From Methylobacterium sp. CB376 (GTDB lineage Bacteria; Pseudomonadota; Alphaproteobacteria; Rhizobiales; Beijerinckiaceae), in contig NZ_CP121648.1 in the NCBI RefSeq assembly GCF_029714205.1, forward strand, positions 496,001 through 560,000: DNA of 64,000 bases, given 5' to 3'. Made by a program: the position numbers and the translations under genes. Of this stretch, positions 17,886 to 26,961 are shown in pieces; the first letter of the stretch is position 1, and each line of letters begins with the position of its first letter. Under the pieces are notes generated by a model that was not told the origin of the DNA, did no database searches, and saw nothing but the letters and a program-made list of their open reading frames with translations.

Positions 17886-18065
17886 ATGACCATCTTCCAG
17901 ATCAGGCAGGCCGCGACCGGCGCGGTGCTGTGGACAGGCTGCGCGCAGGACGAGCAGCACGCCCTCGACGCCATGGCGCGCGAGGCGGGCTACCGCGACT
18001 ACGCCTCGCTTCCGGAGACGCTGCGGGGCTCCGGCGCGCGGGTGGACCGGCTGAACCTCGGCTGA
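17886..18065 (+). CDS. Small conserved-looking hypothetical protein
   Basis: A 59-residue acidic protein (MTIFQIRQAATGAVLWTG...AREAGYRDYASLPETL). No family is recognised. Codon usage looks genuine, GGAGGGA lies upstream of the ATG, and the AMAREAGYxDYASL segment looks like a compact helical domain. It stands alone between the divergent TetR gene and the convergent efeB. Confidence 0.6.
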   Translation: MTIFQIRQAATGAVLWTGCAQDEQHALDAMAREAGYRDYASLPETLRGSGARVDRLNLG

Positions 18066-18209
18066 GGCCGGGGGCGCCCGACAGGCTCGCCCGTCATGGT
18101 TGACGGATCGTGAAGGGCGATCGGCGCGCGCGTCCCGATCCGGGACGGGCCCGCGCCGGCCCCGCGGCGAGGCCGGACCGGTGATGGCCGGATCGGGAGC
18201 GGGGCGGCG

Positions 18210-19448
18210 TCACGCCCCGACCAGCAGTTCCTCGCCCAGGTACCCGTCCGGCGCCGTCACGCCCGGCAGGGCGAAGAAGTAGCCGCCCCCGACCGGCCGG
18301 ATGTACTCCTCCAGCGGCTCGCCGTTGAGGCGGTTCTGCACGGCCACGAAGCCGGCATCGAGGTCGCGCTGGAACGACACGAAGATCAGCCCCATGTCGA
18401 GCTGGCCCGAGGCCGTGATCCCCGCCGAGTAATTGTAGCCGCGGCGCAGGATCAGGTTGCGCGCCGTCTCGGCCTTGCGCGGGTTGGCGAGCCGGATATG
18501 CGCGTCGAGGGGGGTGCGCTCGCCCTTCGGGTCCGAGGCGTAGTCCGGCAGCGCGTGCTCGCGGGTCTCGCCGAGCGGAGCGCCGGTGTCCTTGTGGCGC
18601 CCCATGATGCGCTCCTGCTCGCCGAGCGGCGTGCGGTCCCAGCGCTCGACGAGGTTCCGCACGAGGCGGATCACCTGGTAGCTGCCGTTGCGCGCCCAGG
18701 CCGGCTCGCCGTCCTCCGGCCCGACCCAGACCTGGCGACGCATCAGCTCCGCGTCGCGGGTGTCGAGGTTGGCGGTGCCGTCCTTGAAGCCCAGCATGTT
18801 GCGCACCGTGTCCTGCCCGGCGCGCTTGACGACCTGGGGCGGCAGGAAGCCCTCGCGCTTCCAGCGCAGGGACAGGAGGCCCGGGGTCGTGCGGATGACG
18901 TCCCGGAGGGCGTGGATGGCGGTGTCGGCCGTGTTGGCGCAGAGCTGCAGCAGCAGGTCGCCGTGGCAGAGCTTCGCGTCGAGGGAATCGTTCGGGAAGC
19001 GGTCCATCGGGCGCAGGCGGCGCGGCCTCGCCGCGGCGAGGCCGTAGCGCTCGTCGAACAGGCTGGCACCGACCGCGAGCGTCGCCGTGAGGTTGTCGGG
19101 GCGCACGACCGGGCCGAGGATGCCCGAATCCGCCGGCGGAAGGCGCGGATCGAGGCCCGGCACCGGCCCGCCCTCGGTCAGGTAGGCGAAGCGCTCGGTC
19201 AGGATGCGCAACAGGCGCGCGAGCTCGCCGCGATCCTGCGCCAGGACGTCGAAGGCCACGAAGAGCGCGGAGGCTGGCTGGGGCGTCAGGATGCCGGCCT
19301 GGTGGAGGCCCCGGAAGGGCTGGCGGTCGGCGGTGCCGTCCGCCTCCTCCAGGGAGGCGGCCCGGCCGGGGACCGGCGCCAGGGCGGCGGCGCCGGTGCC
19401 CGCGGCGAGGGCGCGCAGGAGGCTGCGGCGGGAGGGAGCGTCGGTCAT
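18210..19448 (-). CDS. efeB: Deferrochelatase/peroxidase EfeB (DyP-type)
   Basis: A 412-residue haem peroxidase with a Tat signal ([12 protein letters not shown], about residues 5-16) and an Ala-rich hydrophobic stretch, so it is exported folded to the periplasm. The DyP signature GFKDGTAN (with the distal aspartate) and [10 protein letters not shown]...[15 protein letters not shown] near the haem pocket are present. In the EfeUOB system it oxidises ferrous iron or removes iron from haem. Third gene of the efeUOB unit, 10 bp after efeO. Confidence 0.95.
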   Translation of the reverse strand: MTDAPSRRSLLRALAAGTGAAALAPVPGRAASLEEADGTADRQPFRGLHQAGILTPQPASALFVAFDVLAQDRGELARLLRILTERFAYLTEGGPVPGLDPRLPPADSGILGPVVRPDNLTATLAVGASLFDERYGLAAARPRRLRPMDRFPNDSLDAKLCHGDLLLQLCANTADTAIHALRDVIRTTPGLLSLRWKREGFLPPQVVKRAGQDTVRNMLGFKDGTANLDTRDAELMRRQVWVGPEDGEPAWARNGSYQVIRLVRNLVERWDRTPLGEQERIMGRHKDTGAPLGETREHALPDYASDPKGERTPLDAHIRLANPRKAETARNLILRRGYNYSAGITASGQLDMGLIFVSFQRDLDAGFVAVQNRLNGEPLEEYIRPVGGGYFFALPGVTAPDGYLGEELLVGA

Positions 19449-19458
19449 CGTCCTGGCC

Positions 19459-20574
19459 TCAATCGAGCCCGAGCTTGCCGCGCAGGGTCGAGAGATCCTC
19501 GGCCAGCACGGTGATGGGGGCCTTGAGGGCCTGCCGGTCGCGCTCGCTGAGCTTGTCGTAGGGCGCGAAGCTGCCGTCCTCGGACCGGTACTTCAGCAGC
19601 AGGGCGTCGACGCGGGCGAAGTTCTTGTCGGTGCGGGCGACGAGGTCGGGGTCCCGCTTATCCACCAGCGGCCGCAGCAGGTCGTAGATCTTGCGCGAGC
19701 CCTCGACGTTGGCGTGGAAGTCGGACAGGTCGGTGCGGCTGTAGCGGTCCTCCTCGCCGGAGATCTTGGTGGCCGCGACCTCCTCGATCAGGCCCGCGGC
19801 CCCGCCCACCATCTTGGCGGGCGGGATGGTGAGGTCGCGGACGCGGCGCTGCAGTTCCTCCGCATCGGCCAGGAGCTTGTCCGCGTGCGGGCCGAGCTCC
19901 TCCGTGCTGTTGTCGGCCCAGAGGCCCTTCTCGATGCGGTGGAAGCCGATGAAGCCGGGATCGGCCTCCTTGTGCTCGAAATCGTCCGCCCGCACGTCCA
20001 TGCTCTTGTCGAGGTCGTTGAACAGCGAGGCGACCGGCTCGATCCGCTCGTAGGGCTGGCGGGCGGCGGCGTAGAGGGCCTTGGCCTCGGCGAGGCGGCC
20101 GGCCTTGACGGCCTCCGCGAAGGCCCGGGTGCGCGCCACGAAGGTGTCGACCTGCGTCGAGACGTAGTGCTTGTAGGCGGCGAGCGGCCCGACCAGGGCC
20201 AGCGGATCCGGGGGCCCGCCGGGCGCGGTCTCGGCGGCGGCCAGCACGGTCAGCGTGCCCTTCGGGTTGCTGAGGAGCCCGCAGGTCATCTGGTAGGAGC
20301 CGGGCTGCAGCGTCGCGCTCAGCGTCTGCACGAAGCCCGGCACGATGTTCTCGCGCTCCTCCACGATCATCGTGCCCTGGAGGATCTCCCATTCGAGCAC
20401 CCGCCGGCTCTGGTTGCGGATGCGGAAGACCGACTTGCCGGCCGGCACGGTGAGGCTCGCCGGCTCGCAGCCCTTGTCGGTCACCGTGACGGCGACGGGC
20501 GGCGGAGCCTCCGCGAGGGCGCCGCCCGGCAGGGCGAGGAGGGCGGCGAGGGCCGGGAGGCGACGGGGCGGCAT
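19459..20574 (-). CDS. efeO: Iron uptake system component EfeO
   Basis: A 371-residue periplasmic protein: signal peptide (about 1-21), an N-terminal cupredoxin-like domain ([29 protein letters not shown]), and a C-terminal M75/imelysin-like domain with the HxxE-type site in [10 protein letters not shown]. EfeO captures iron (and perhaps copper as cofactor) and hands it to EfeU. It lies 21 bp after efeU. Confidence 0.95.
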   Translation of the reverse strand: MPPRRLPALAALLALPGGALAEAPPPVAVTVTDKGCEPASLTVPAGKSVFRIRNQSRRVLEWEILQGTMIVEERENIVPGFVQTLSATLQPGSYQMTCGLLSNPKGTLTVLAAAETAPGGPPDPLALVGPLAAYKHYVSTQVDTFVARTRAFAEAVKAGRLAEAKALYAAARQPYERIEPVASLFNDLDKSMDVRADDFEHKEADPGFIGFHRIEKGLWADNSTEELGPHADKLLADAEELQRRVRDLTIPPAKMVGGAAGLIEEVAATKISGEEDRYSRTDLSDFHANVEGSRKIYDLLRPLVDKRDPDLVARTDKNFARVDALLLKYRSEDGSFAPYDKLSERDRQALKAPITVLAEDLSTLRGKLGLD

Positions 20575-20595
20575 GGGACGGCGCTCCTGAGACGA

Positions 20596-21432
20596 TCAGG
20601 CGTGGAGGGTTTCGGGGCGGGGCGGGGCCGCGACCGCCGCGGGGGACGCGGCCAGGAAGAGCCAGAGGCTCGGGACCAGGAAGGCGAGGTAGGCCAGCAC
20701 CTCGCCCCAGGCCGGCGCCTCCTGGTAGCCGAAGATGCCGGTGAGCAGGGTGCCGAGCACCGTGTCGGCGGGCAGCACGCCGCTGAGGTCGAAGGCCGTC
20801 GCCTGGAGGTGGTTCCAGAGTCCCGCCTCGTGGAAGGCCCTGAGCGCGCTCGCGATCAGGCCGGCGGCGACGAACAGGATGAAGATCCCGGTCCAGCGGA
20901 AGAAGCGGCGCAGGTCGAGGCGCACGCCGCCGCGGGCGATGCCCCAGCCGACCAGGACCGAGGCCGCGATGCCGAGGGCCGCCCCGGCGGGAACGCCCCA
21001 GCCCACGTCCTGCTGCACCGTGGCGAGCAGGAAGAACACCGATTCGAGCCCCTCGCGCCCGACGGCCAGGAAGGCCATCAGCACGAGGCCGAAGGCGCCG
21101 CGGTGCAGGGCCGCGTCGACCGCCCCGTGCAGGTCGGCCCGCACCGAGCGCGCGGCCTTGCGCATCCAGAACACCATCCCGCTCAGCATGCCGGCGGCCA
21201 GGAGCGCGATGGCGCCCTCCACCATTTCCTGCTGCTTCTGGGGGAATTCGGCGCCGACCCGGTCGAGGACGAGGCCCAGCGCGAGGCACAGCAGGGCGGC
21301 GAGCACCACGCCCGTCCACACCGCCGGCATCCAGGCGCGCCGGCCGGTCTGCGCGAGATAACCCGCGATGATGCCGACGATGAGCGCGGCCTCGATCCCC
21401 TCGCGCAGCATGATCAGGAAAGCGATGAGCAC
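20596..21432 (-). CDS. efeU: Iron permease EfeU (FTR1 family)
   Basis: A 278-residue inner-membrane permease with seven helices. Both REGxE iron-binding motifs are seen: REGIE at residues 10-14 and REGLE in the middle of the protein. It imports ferric iron produced from ferrous iron by EfeB/EfeO at low pH. Translation starts with GTG at 21432. First gene of efeUOB; the promoter must lie in the 220-bp divergent gap shared with the capsule ATPase. Confidence 0.95.
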   Translation of the reverse strand: MLIAFLIMLREGIEAALIVGIIAGYLAQTGRRAWMPAVWTGVVLAALLCLALGLVLDRVGAEFPQKQQEMVEGAIALLAAGMLSGMVFWMRKAARSVRADLHGAVDAALHRGAFGLVLMAFLAVGREGLESVFFLLATVQQDVGWGVPAGAALGIAASVLVGWGIARGGVRLDLRRFFRWTGIFILFVAAGLIASALRAFHEAGLWNHLQATAFDLSGVLPADTVLGTLLTGIFGYQEAPAWGEVLAYLAFLVPSLWLFLAASPAAVAAPPRPETLHA

Positions 21433-21508
21433 GATCGGGCACCCGCGCAGCGTTACGACAGGCCCCGGCTCTTAATCCCCGATCGCGCGGCCGAGAAGCC
21501 GACAATTG

Positions 21509-21521
21509 GAAGCAAAGCTTC
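21509..21521. promoter_or_regulatory. Inverted repeat in AT-rich promoter patch upstream of efeU
   Basis: GAAGC-AAA-GCTTC lies inside a short AT-rich island (about 21503-21545) between efeU and the divergent capsule ATPase gene. The position suits an iron-responsive operator (Fur or Irr type), but the sequence is not a clear match to either consensus. Local base composition suggests the promoters are here. Confidence 0.35.
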
Positions 21522-21655
21522 TTTATAACAAATCGAAATTGGCCCGGGTCGGCGCGGCGAGGGTGGGGGCGCGTTCTCAGATTCGCCGCTTTCGGCGCTT
21601 AGGGCCGAGGCTCGGCAGGGAGCGCCGCGCGCCGCCCGTCACCACCGATCGTACC

Positions 21656-22309
21656 ATGATCCGCTTCGAGAACGTCACCAAGATCTACAGGACGAGCGGG
21701 CATCGCCGCACCGTCCTCGACCGGGCCTCGTTCACCATGCGCTCCGGGGTGAGCTACGGCATCCTCGGCATCAACGGTGCGGGCAAGTCCACGATGATCC
21801 GCATGATGGCGGGGTCCGAGGGCCTGACCAAGGGCCGGATCATCCGCACCTCGCGGGTGTCCTGGCCGCTCGGCTTCTCGGGCGGCTTCCACCCGAACAT
21901 GACCGGCAAGGAGAACGCCATCTTCGTGGCGCGCGTCTACGGCGAGGACCCCTACAAGGTGCTCGACTTCGTCAGCGATTTCGCCGAGATCGGCGACTAC
22001 ATGAACGTTCCGATCCGCACCTACTCCTCGGGGATGGGATCGCGCTTCAATTTCGGGATGAGCATGGCGATCCCGTTCGACACCTACCTGATCGACGAGA
22101 TCACCTCGGTGGGCGACGCCCGCTTCCAGCAGCGCTGCGAGGAGGTGTGGAGCAAGCGGCGCGCGAACGCCGACATTATCATGTGCTCCCACAACATGGA
22201 CGTGATCCGCCAGTTCAGCTCCGAGGGCATCGTCCTGGCGAACGGGCGCGCGGTCATCTACTCGGACGTCAACGACGCCATCGAAGTCTACCAGAGGCTG
22301 AACCAGTAG
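21656..22309 (+). CDS. Capsule polysaccharide export ATPase (KpsT/CtrD/Wzt-like)
   Basis: A 217-residue ABC ATPase of the polysaccharide export type: Walker A GINGAGKST (about residues 37-45), signature YSSGMGSR, and Walker B YLIDEITSVGDARF, in which the usual DEP is DEI. The short length without a carbohydrate-binding C-terminal domain fits KpsT/BexA/CtrD, which drive capsule export with KpsM. No permease gene is adjacent; the membrane co-polymerase (KpsE-like) follows after 240 bp. Confidence 0.88.
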   Translation: MIRFENVTKIYRTSGHRRTVLDRASFTMRSGVSYGILGINGAGKSTMIRMMAGSEGLTKGRIIRTSRVSWPLGFSGGFHPNMTGKENAIFVARVYGEDPYKVLDFVSDFAEIGDYMNVPIRTYSSGMGSRFNFGMSMAIPFDTYLIDEITSVGDARFQQRCEEVWSKRRANADIIMCSHNMDVIRQFSSEGIVLANGRAVIYSDVNDAIEVYQRLNQ

Positions 22310-22310
22310 C

Positions 22311-22353
22311 GCATTTTCCGACGAAGCGGATGCCGGGTCGTCGGAGACGATGC
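22311..22353. repeat. REP-like imperfect palindrome
   Basis: The segment from GCATTTTCCGACGA to TCGTCGGAGACGATGC forms an imperfect inverted repeat starting two bases after the ATPase stop codon. Sequences of this form (GCATTTTCCGACGAAGxGG...) are known as common intergenic repeats in Rhizobiales, so this is probably one copy of such a family. Confidence 0.55.
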
Positions 22354-22368
22354 GGCACGATCGATGAC

Positions 22369-22411
22369 CGAGAGCAGCGCCCGATCGCCCCGTGATCGGG
22401 CGCTGCTCTCG
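22369..22411 (+). terminator. Long perfect hairpin after the capsule ATPase gene
   Basis: An 18-bp perfect stem (22369-22386 with 22394-22411) encloses a 7-base loop. It lies 60 bp past the ATPase stop and 137 bp before the KpsE-like start. No U-tract follows, so it may act as a transcript stabiliser or attenuator between the two genes rather than a classical terminator. Confidence 0.55.
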
Positions 22412-22548
22412 CGCAGAGCCCGGCGGGCAATCCGCGCCCGACCGGCGATGCGGACAAGTTCCCCTCTCGGCGCGGGATCCGGCCCTCGCCGGACCGCCCT
22501 TCCCGCCCGTCGCGCCGGTCGCGCGTCGCGCCTGCCACGGATCCCCGC

Positions 22549-23790
22549 ATGACGGTCGATGCCCGCAACCCGACTGGCCAGCCGCTCGACTCGGCCGAGC
22601 GGTCGCGCCTGATCGCGGAATCGCTGCGCCAGATGGCGCGCGTGTCGCGCCACAACGACCCGCGCGCGGTCGTCCGCGGCGGCGGGCTGCTGCGGGGCCG
22701 GGACCTCGTCACCCCGCTCCTGTTCCTGGCGCTCTGCGTCCTGCCCTCGCTGCTCGCGACCGCCTTCTTCGGGTTCTACCTCTCGGACCGCTACGTGACG
22801 GAGGTGCATTTCGCGATCCGCCCGGCGCTCGGCGCGGCCGAGAACGCCGCCCGGGACGGGATGGGGATGACGGCGGCCATTCCCCGCGAGATGATCGCGC
22901 AGGACACGCTCCTGCTCGCGGATTACATCGCGAGCCGGCCGATGGTGGAGGCGATCGAGCGCCAGCTGCCGCTGCGGGAGATGTTCTCCCGCCCCTCGAT
23001 CGACGCCCTGTCGCGCTTCGACCCGAAGCGGCCGGTGGAGAAGCTCGTGCGCTACTGGCGCAACCGGGTCGCGGCGAAGATCGAGGGCACCTCCGGCATC
23101 ATCTCGGTGACCGTCAACGCCTTCGAGGCGGGGGAGGCGGTGGCGATCAGCCGGGCGGTCCTGGCCGAGAGCGAGCGGATGGTGAACGACCTCAACGCCC
23201 GCGCCCGCCAGGACGCGCTCGCCGCAAGCGAGAGCGCGCTCGCGCGCATCAAGGAGCGCCTCGACGCGGCCGAGGAGGCGGTGCGGGATCTGCGCAACCG
23301 GGACCGGGTTCTCGACGCGCTGAAGACCAACGAGGCCACGATCAAGACCATCGGGCAGCTGCGCGAGCAGCGCATCGCGCTCAGCGTGAAGCAGTCGCTG
23401 CTGCTGCGCGACCTGCGGGAGGACGCGCGCAGCGTCCAGGATCTCAAGGCCCAGATCGCGCAGCTCGACGGCTCGATCCAGCGCCTGGAGCGCGAGGCGA
23501 CGACCCCGGATCCGACGCGGCGCCAGGCGCTCGCCGACGCGCTGACGCGCTTCGAGGAGGCCGACACCGAGCGCAAGAACGCCCAGGCCCTCTACAACGC
23601 GGTGCTGGCGGCGCGCGACCGGGCACGGATGATCCTCGACCGCCAATTCGAGTTCTTCAGCGTGGTGGTGGCGCCGGTCGAGGCGCAATCCCCGCAGCAG
23701 CCGCGGCGCGGCCTGTGGATCGGCAGCATCGTGGCCGCCTCCGCCCTCGCCTTCGCGGCCGTCGTCATGACCCGCAAGATCCTCGCCTGA
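22549..23790 (+). CDS. Capsule export inner-membrane protein (KpsE/CtrB/BexC-like)
   Basis: A 413-residue polysaccharide co-polymerase: a hydrophobic helix near residues 58-83, a large periplasmic domain with long coiled-coil segments (about 200-345), and a second membrane helix at the C-terminus (LWIGSIVAASALAFAAVVM). This two-helix layout is that of KpsE/BexC, which links the ABC exporter to the outer-membrane channel. It forms part of the capsule locus with the upstream ATPase, with channel and permease elsewhere. Confidence 0.85.
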   Translation: MTVDARNPTGQPLDSAERSRLIAESLRQMARVSRHNDPRAVVRGGGLLRGRDLVTPLLFLALCVLPSLLATAFFGFYLSDRYVTEVHFAIRPALGAAENAARDGMGMTAAIPREMIAQDTLLLADYIASRPMVEAIERQLPLREMFSRPSIDALSRFDPKRPVEKLVRYWRNRVAAKIEGTSGIISVTVNAFEAGEAVAISRAVLAESERMVNDLNARARQDALAASESALARIKERLDAAEEAVRDLRNRDRVLDALKTNEATIKTIGQLREQRIALSVKQSLLLRDLREDARSVQDLKAQIAQLDGSIQRLEREATTPDPTRRQALADALTRFEEADTERKNAQALYNAVLAARDRARMILDRQFEFFSVVVAPVEAQSPQQPRRGLWIGSIVAASALAFAAVVMTRKILA

Positions 23791-23802
23791 CAGGGTGCCG
23801 CC

Positions 23803-24576
23803 ATGCTCGACCTCTCCGCGATCGCCGCCCGCCACGGGGTGAGCGTCGACGCCGCCCGCCACCTCGCCGAGGCGCTCGCGCAGGGCGGCGGGACGGCCGC
23901 GCAGTTCAACCACCCGGACCTTGGCGGGATGGGGCAATGGTCGTCCGGCGGCATGATCATGATCGGCGACATGTTCAATGCCGGCCTCAAGGCCCGCGTC
24001 GCCGCGCTCTGCGCCGACCTCGCCCCGATCGCCGGGAGGCTGGCGGCGCCGGCCGGCTGGTGGCCCGCCGAGCTCGGCCACCCGGCCTCGGCCGGGTCGC
24101 AGAACGGGCTGCGCTACGCCTACTTCCCCGACACGCGCCGCCTCGCCGTGGAGGCGGGAGGGCAGCTCGCCGTCTACGACACCGGCGAGCACCGGATCGG
24201 CGGCGTGTCGCAGCAGCAGGGCGGCGCGTCCTCGCTGCTCTTCACGAGCCAGTTCGGCCCGGTGCGCCCGGAGGATCTCCCGCTGGTGAGCGGCGGCGCG
24301 GCGCAGGCCCCCGCGCCGCCGGTCCCCGCGCCGCCGCAGCTGCAGGTCCAGGGATGGGCGCAGCCGGCTCCCCCTCCGGCGGCCCCGCAGGCCCCTCCGG
24401 CGGCCCCGCAGGCCGAACCGCCGATTCCGGCCCCCGCGCCGGCGGCGGCCGCGGTGCCCGCCGCGGCGGGCGATCCGCTAGCCCTGATCGAGCGCCTCGC
24501 CGAACTGCACCGCAAGGGCGTGCTGACCGAGGCGGAGTTCACCACCAAGAAGAGCGAGCTGCTCGGGCGGCTGTGA
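23803..24576 (+). CDS. SHOCT-domain protein of unknown function
   Basis: A 257-residue protein. Residues 1-160 form an unidentified domain rich in glycine (HPDLGGMGQWSSGGMIMIGDMFN), followed by a low-complexity Pro/Ala/Gln linker (about 165-220), and a C-terminal SHOCT motif (LIERLAELHRKGVLTEAEFTTKKSELLGRL), which often mediates oligomerisation. No signal peptide is seen. It starts 12 bp after the KpsE-like gene and probably shares its transcript, which hints at a cytoplasmic role near capsule export. Confidence 0.75.
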   Translation: MLDLSAIAARHGVSVDAARHLAEALAQGGGTAAQFNHPDLGGMGQWSSGGMIMIGDMFNAGLKARVAALCADLAPIAGRLAAPAGWWPAELGHPASAGSQNGLRYAYFPDTRRLAVEAGGQLAVYDTGEHRIGGVSQQQGGASSLLFTSQFGPVRPEDLPLVSGGAAQAPAPPVPAPPQLQVQGWAQPAPPPAAPQAPPAAPQAEPPIPAPAPAAAAVPAAAGDPLALIERLAELHRKGVLTEAEFTTKKSELLGRL

Positions 24577-24709
24577 GGCGCGACCGGGCGCCCCGCCGGC
24601 CGGGCCCTGGCGGCGCGGGTCCCGGGGCGCCATATCGGGCGGCGACGGCGCCGCGGGCGCCCCGCGCCGAGGCCCGCCCCTGCCCTCCTCGCCCCATTCC
24701 CCCTCGCCC

Positions 24710-25756
24710 CTGGCCATCGATACGATCTACCTGGAGCCCGCCGTCGAGGCGTACCGGCGGGGCCGCGAGATCCGCGCGCGCTTCCCCGAGGCGCGCCGCA
24801 TCCCGGTGCGGTCGCACTGGGCGATCCCCGAGCTGCACGGCAATGCCGGCGCCGCCGAGGAGTGGCTGCGGATCAAGCGCAGCACCCTGGTGCTCGGGGT
24901 CAAGAAGGGGCTCGGCCTGCGCCCGAACGGGCGCAGCGCCCATTTCATCGCGCCGTCGAGTTCGAACGGGTGCGCGATGGCCTGCGCCTACTGCTACGTG
25001 CCCCGCCGCAAGGGCTTCGCCAACCCGATCACGCTCTTCGCGAACACGGAGGAGATCGCCGCGGCGATCGCGCGCCACGCCGCGCGCCAGGGTCCCCTCC
25101 CGGCCCCGGATCAGATCGACGAAAGCTGCGTCGTCTACGACATCGGCGAGAACGGCGACCTCTCAGTGGACGCCCTCGCCTGCGACACCCTGCGCGACCT
25201 CGTCGCCCTGTTCCGCGCGCTTCCGTACGCGAAGGGCTCCTTCGCGACCAAGTTCGTGAACCGCGACCTCCTGGATTACGCGCCGGCCGGCAAGACGCGG
25301 ATCCGCTTCTCGCTCATGCCGGAGCGCGTCGCGCGGGTCGTCGACGTGCGCACCTCGCGGATGGCCGAGCGCATCGCGTCGATCGACGACTTCGTGCGCG
25401 CCGGCTACGAGGTCCACGTCAACTTCTCGCCCGTGATCCTGTACGAGGGCTGGGAGGCGGATTGGCGCGACCTGTTCCGGGCCCTCGACGCGGGGATCGG
25501 CGCCGCCGCGCGGGCCCAGCTCGCCGCCGAGATCATCTTCCTGACCCACAATGCGGCGCTGCACGCGGTCAACCTGCGCTGGCATCCGCGGGCCGAGGAA
25601 TGGCTGTGGCGCCCCGACATCCAGGAGACCAAGCGCTCCGAGGGCGGCCAGGAGAACCTGCGCTACCGGAGCGCCTGGAAGGGGCGCTGGCTGGCGCGGT
25701 TCCGGGCGCTCCTCGCCGCCGAACTCCCCTCCTGCCGGGTCCGCTACGCCTTCTGA
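24710..25756 (+). CDS. Spore-photoproduct-lyase-like radical SAM protein
   Basis: About 348 residues. The radical SAM cluster motif CxxxCxxC is seen in CAMACAYC, with flanking SSSNGC and YVPRRKGFANPIT typical of the SplB-like family found in non-sporulating alphaproteobacteria; its natural repair substrate is unknown. The start is a problem: the conserved N-terminus (TIYLEPAVEAY...FPEARRIPV) is in frame, but no ATG, GTG or TTG precedes it, so CTG at 24710 is the nearest candidate. GTG at 24806 would remove about 32 conserved residues. A base error or an unusual start is possible. Confidence 0.85.
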   Translation: MAIDTIYLEPAVEAYRRGREIRARFPEARRIPVRSHWAIPELHGNAGAAEEWLRIKRSTLVLGVKKGLGLRPNGRSAHFIAPSSSNGCAMACAYCYVPRRKGFANPITLFANTEEIAAAIARHAARQGPLPAPDQIDESCVVYDIGENGDLSVDALACDTLRDLVALFRALPYAKGSFATKFVNRDLLDYAPAGKTRIRFSLMPERVARVVDVRTSRMAERIASIDDFVRAGYEVHVNFSPVILYEGWEADWRDLFRALDAGIGAAARAQLAAEIIFLTHNAALHAVNLRWHPRAEEWLWRPDIQETKRSEGGQENLRYRSAWKGRWLARFRALLAAELPSCRVRYAF

Positions 25757-25772
25757 CGGATTGCCGGCGCGG

Positions 25773-26081
25773 TCAGTGGGTCCAGGGCGCGGTGCGGTTG
25801 TACTTGAAATTGTCCGCGTAGGAGAGGCCCTTGCGCAGCAGGGGCTTGGGCTCTTCGAGGCGGTAGGCGATGCCCTCGCGGGTGGCGTAGGCGACCGCCT
25901 CCTCGCGCGTGTCGAATTCCAGGCGCACCTGCTGGAGCATGTCGGACGACGAGGTCCAGCCCATCAGCGGATCGGTCTCGCGCGGGGCGGTCTGGTCGAA
26001 TTCCAGCACCCACTGCTTGGTCCGGGCCATGCCGGACTGGGACGGATCCTTGGCGGGCTTGTAGATGCGGGCGCTCGGCAT
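25773..26081 (-). CDS. ETC complex I subunit, NDUFS4-like
   Basis: A 102-residue protein homologous to the NDUFS4/18-kDa accessory subunit of NADH dehydrogenase found in alphaproteobacteria and mitochondria. Landmarks: ARIYKPAK, TKQWVLEFDQ, PLMGWTSSSDMLQQVRLEFDTREEAVAYA, and the C-terminal NFKYNRTAPWTH. The protein assists complex I assembly or stability on the cytoplasmic side. Convergent with the radical SAM gene (16-bp gap) and followed upstream by tRNA-Pro. Confidence 0.95.
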   Translation of the reverse strand: MPSARIYKPAKDPSQSGMARTKQWVLEFDQTAPRETDPLMGWTSSSDMLQQVRLEFDTREEAVAYATREGIAYRLEEPKPLLRKGLSYADNFKYNRTAPWTH

Positions 26082-26123
26082 GCCGTGTCGATCTCACGAG
26101 GGAGCCGGAAAGGGGGGAGCCGG

Positions 26124-26200
<77 letters not shown>

Positions 26201-26505
26201 CGAACCGGCTACGGGGTTGATCCTGTATCGGTTCGGGCCCCGCGCCGCAAGCGGCGCGGGCCGCACGGAGGGGCGCCGAGGGACGCGGGGGGAACCGGGA
26301 AGCCAAGCCGGGACGGGAAACCCCAACCGGGCCTCCCGGCCCGTTCGCCCAACCCGCCCCGTCCTCGACGGAGGATCCGCGGACGGGGCTCGCCGGCGCG
26401 CCCCGATCGTGGCGCGACCGCTCTGCTCCGAGCGGCACTCCGCGCGGTGGCCGCAGCGTCGGAGCAGCCCTACCATCCTGAGGGGGGGGGCGGAGCGGAC
26501 GAGCG
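26201..26505. other. Intergenic region, no gene seen
   Basis: About 300 bases without a convincing gene. It contains a run of nine G at 26482-26490. The promoter of tRNA-Pro and that of the plus-strand hypothetical gene must both lie here. Confidence 0.6.
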
Positions 26506-26961
26506 ATGCTGGGAGACGTCACCAAGCTGTCGATGGGAGCGGGCGCGGTCCTGGTCGCCTCGGCTCACCCCGCGCCTGCCGAGCCCATCGCCAACTGGGC
26601 AGAGATGCGGGCGGCGCTCGCCGCCTGCTGGACAATCCCGTCCGGCACCGAGGGATCACTGATCGCGTTCCGGTTCGGACTCGACAAGACGGGCGCGATG
26701 CGCGGCCAGCCGCTCGTCACCGCGCGTCGCTTCAAGGGCGACAGGGGCGCTGCCGAGCACTTCGAGGACGCGGCCCGCGCGGCCCTGGCGCGCTGCTTTC
26801 CCATGCGGGTGACCCCGTCATTCGGCGCGATCCTCGGCGAGAGCCCGATCCGCCTTCGCTTCGTCAACACCCGGCCGTCGAACGCCTACCAGATCAACAG
26901 CAATATCACGATCTTCGCCCCGCAGAACGATGCGTCACCGGCAACTCCGTCCCGGCCGTGA
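26506..26961 (+). CDS. Secreted hypothetical protein, TonB-C-like
   Basis: A 151-residue protein with a hydrophobic N-terminus ending in ASAHPAPAEP (signal peptide; ATG at 26530 would shorten it). The mature part (NWAEMRAALAACWTIPSGTEGSLIAFRFGLDKTGAMRG...ARAALARCFPM) has two cysteines and looks like the small beta-alpha domains related to TonB C-termini seen in many alphaproteobacterial envelope proteins. Function unknown; stands alone. Confidence 0.65.
   Translation: MLGDVTKLSMGAGAVLVASAHPAPAEPIANWAEMRAALAACWTIPSGTEGSLIAFRFGLDKTGAMRGQPLVTARRFKGDRGAAEHFEDAARAALARCFPMRVTPSFGAILGESPIRLRFVNTRPSNAYQINSNITIFAPQNDASPATPSRP

Noticed and set aside
21503..21545. Clear Fur or Irr box upstream of efeU
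   Set aside because: The inverted repeat GAAGC-AAA-GCTTC is suggestive by position, but does not match either consensus well enough to name the regulator.
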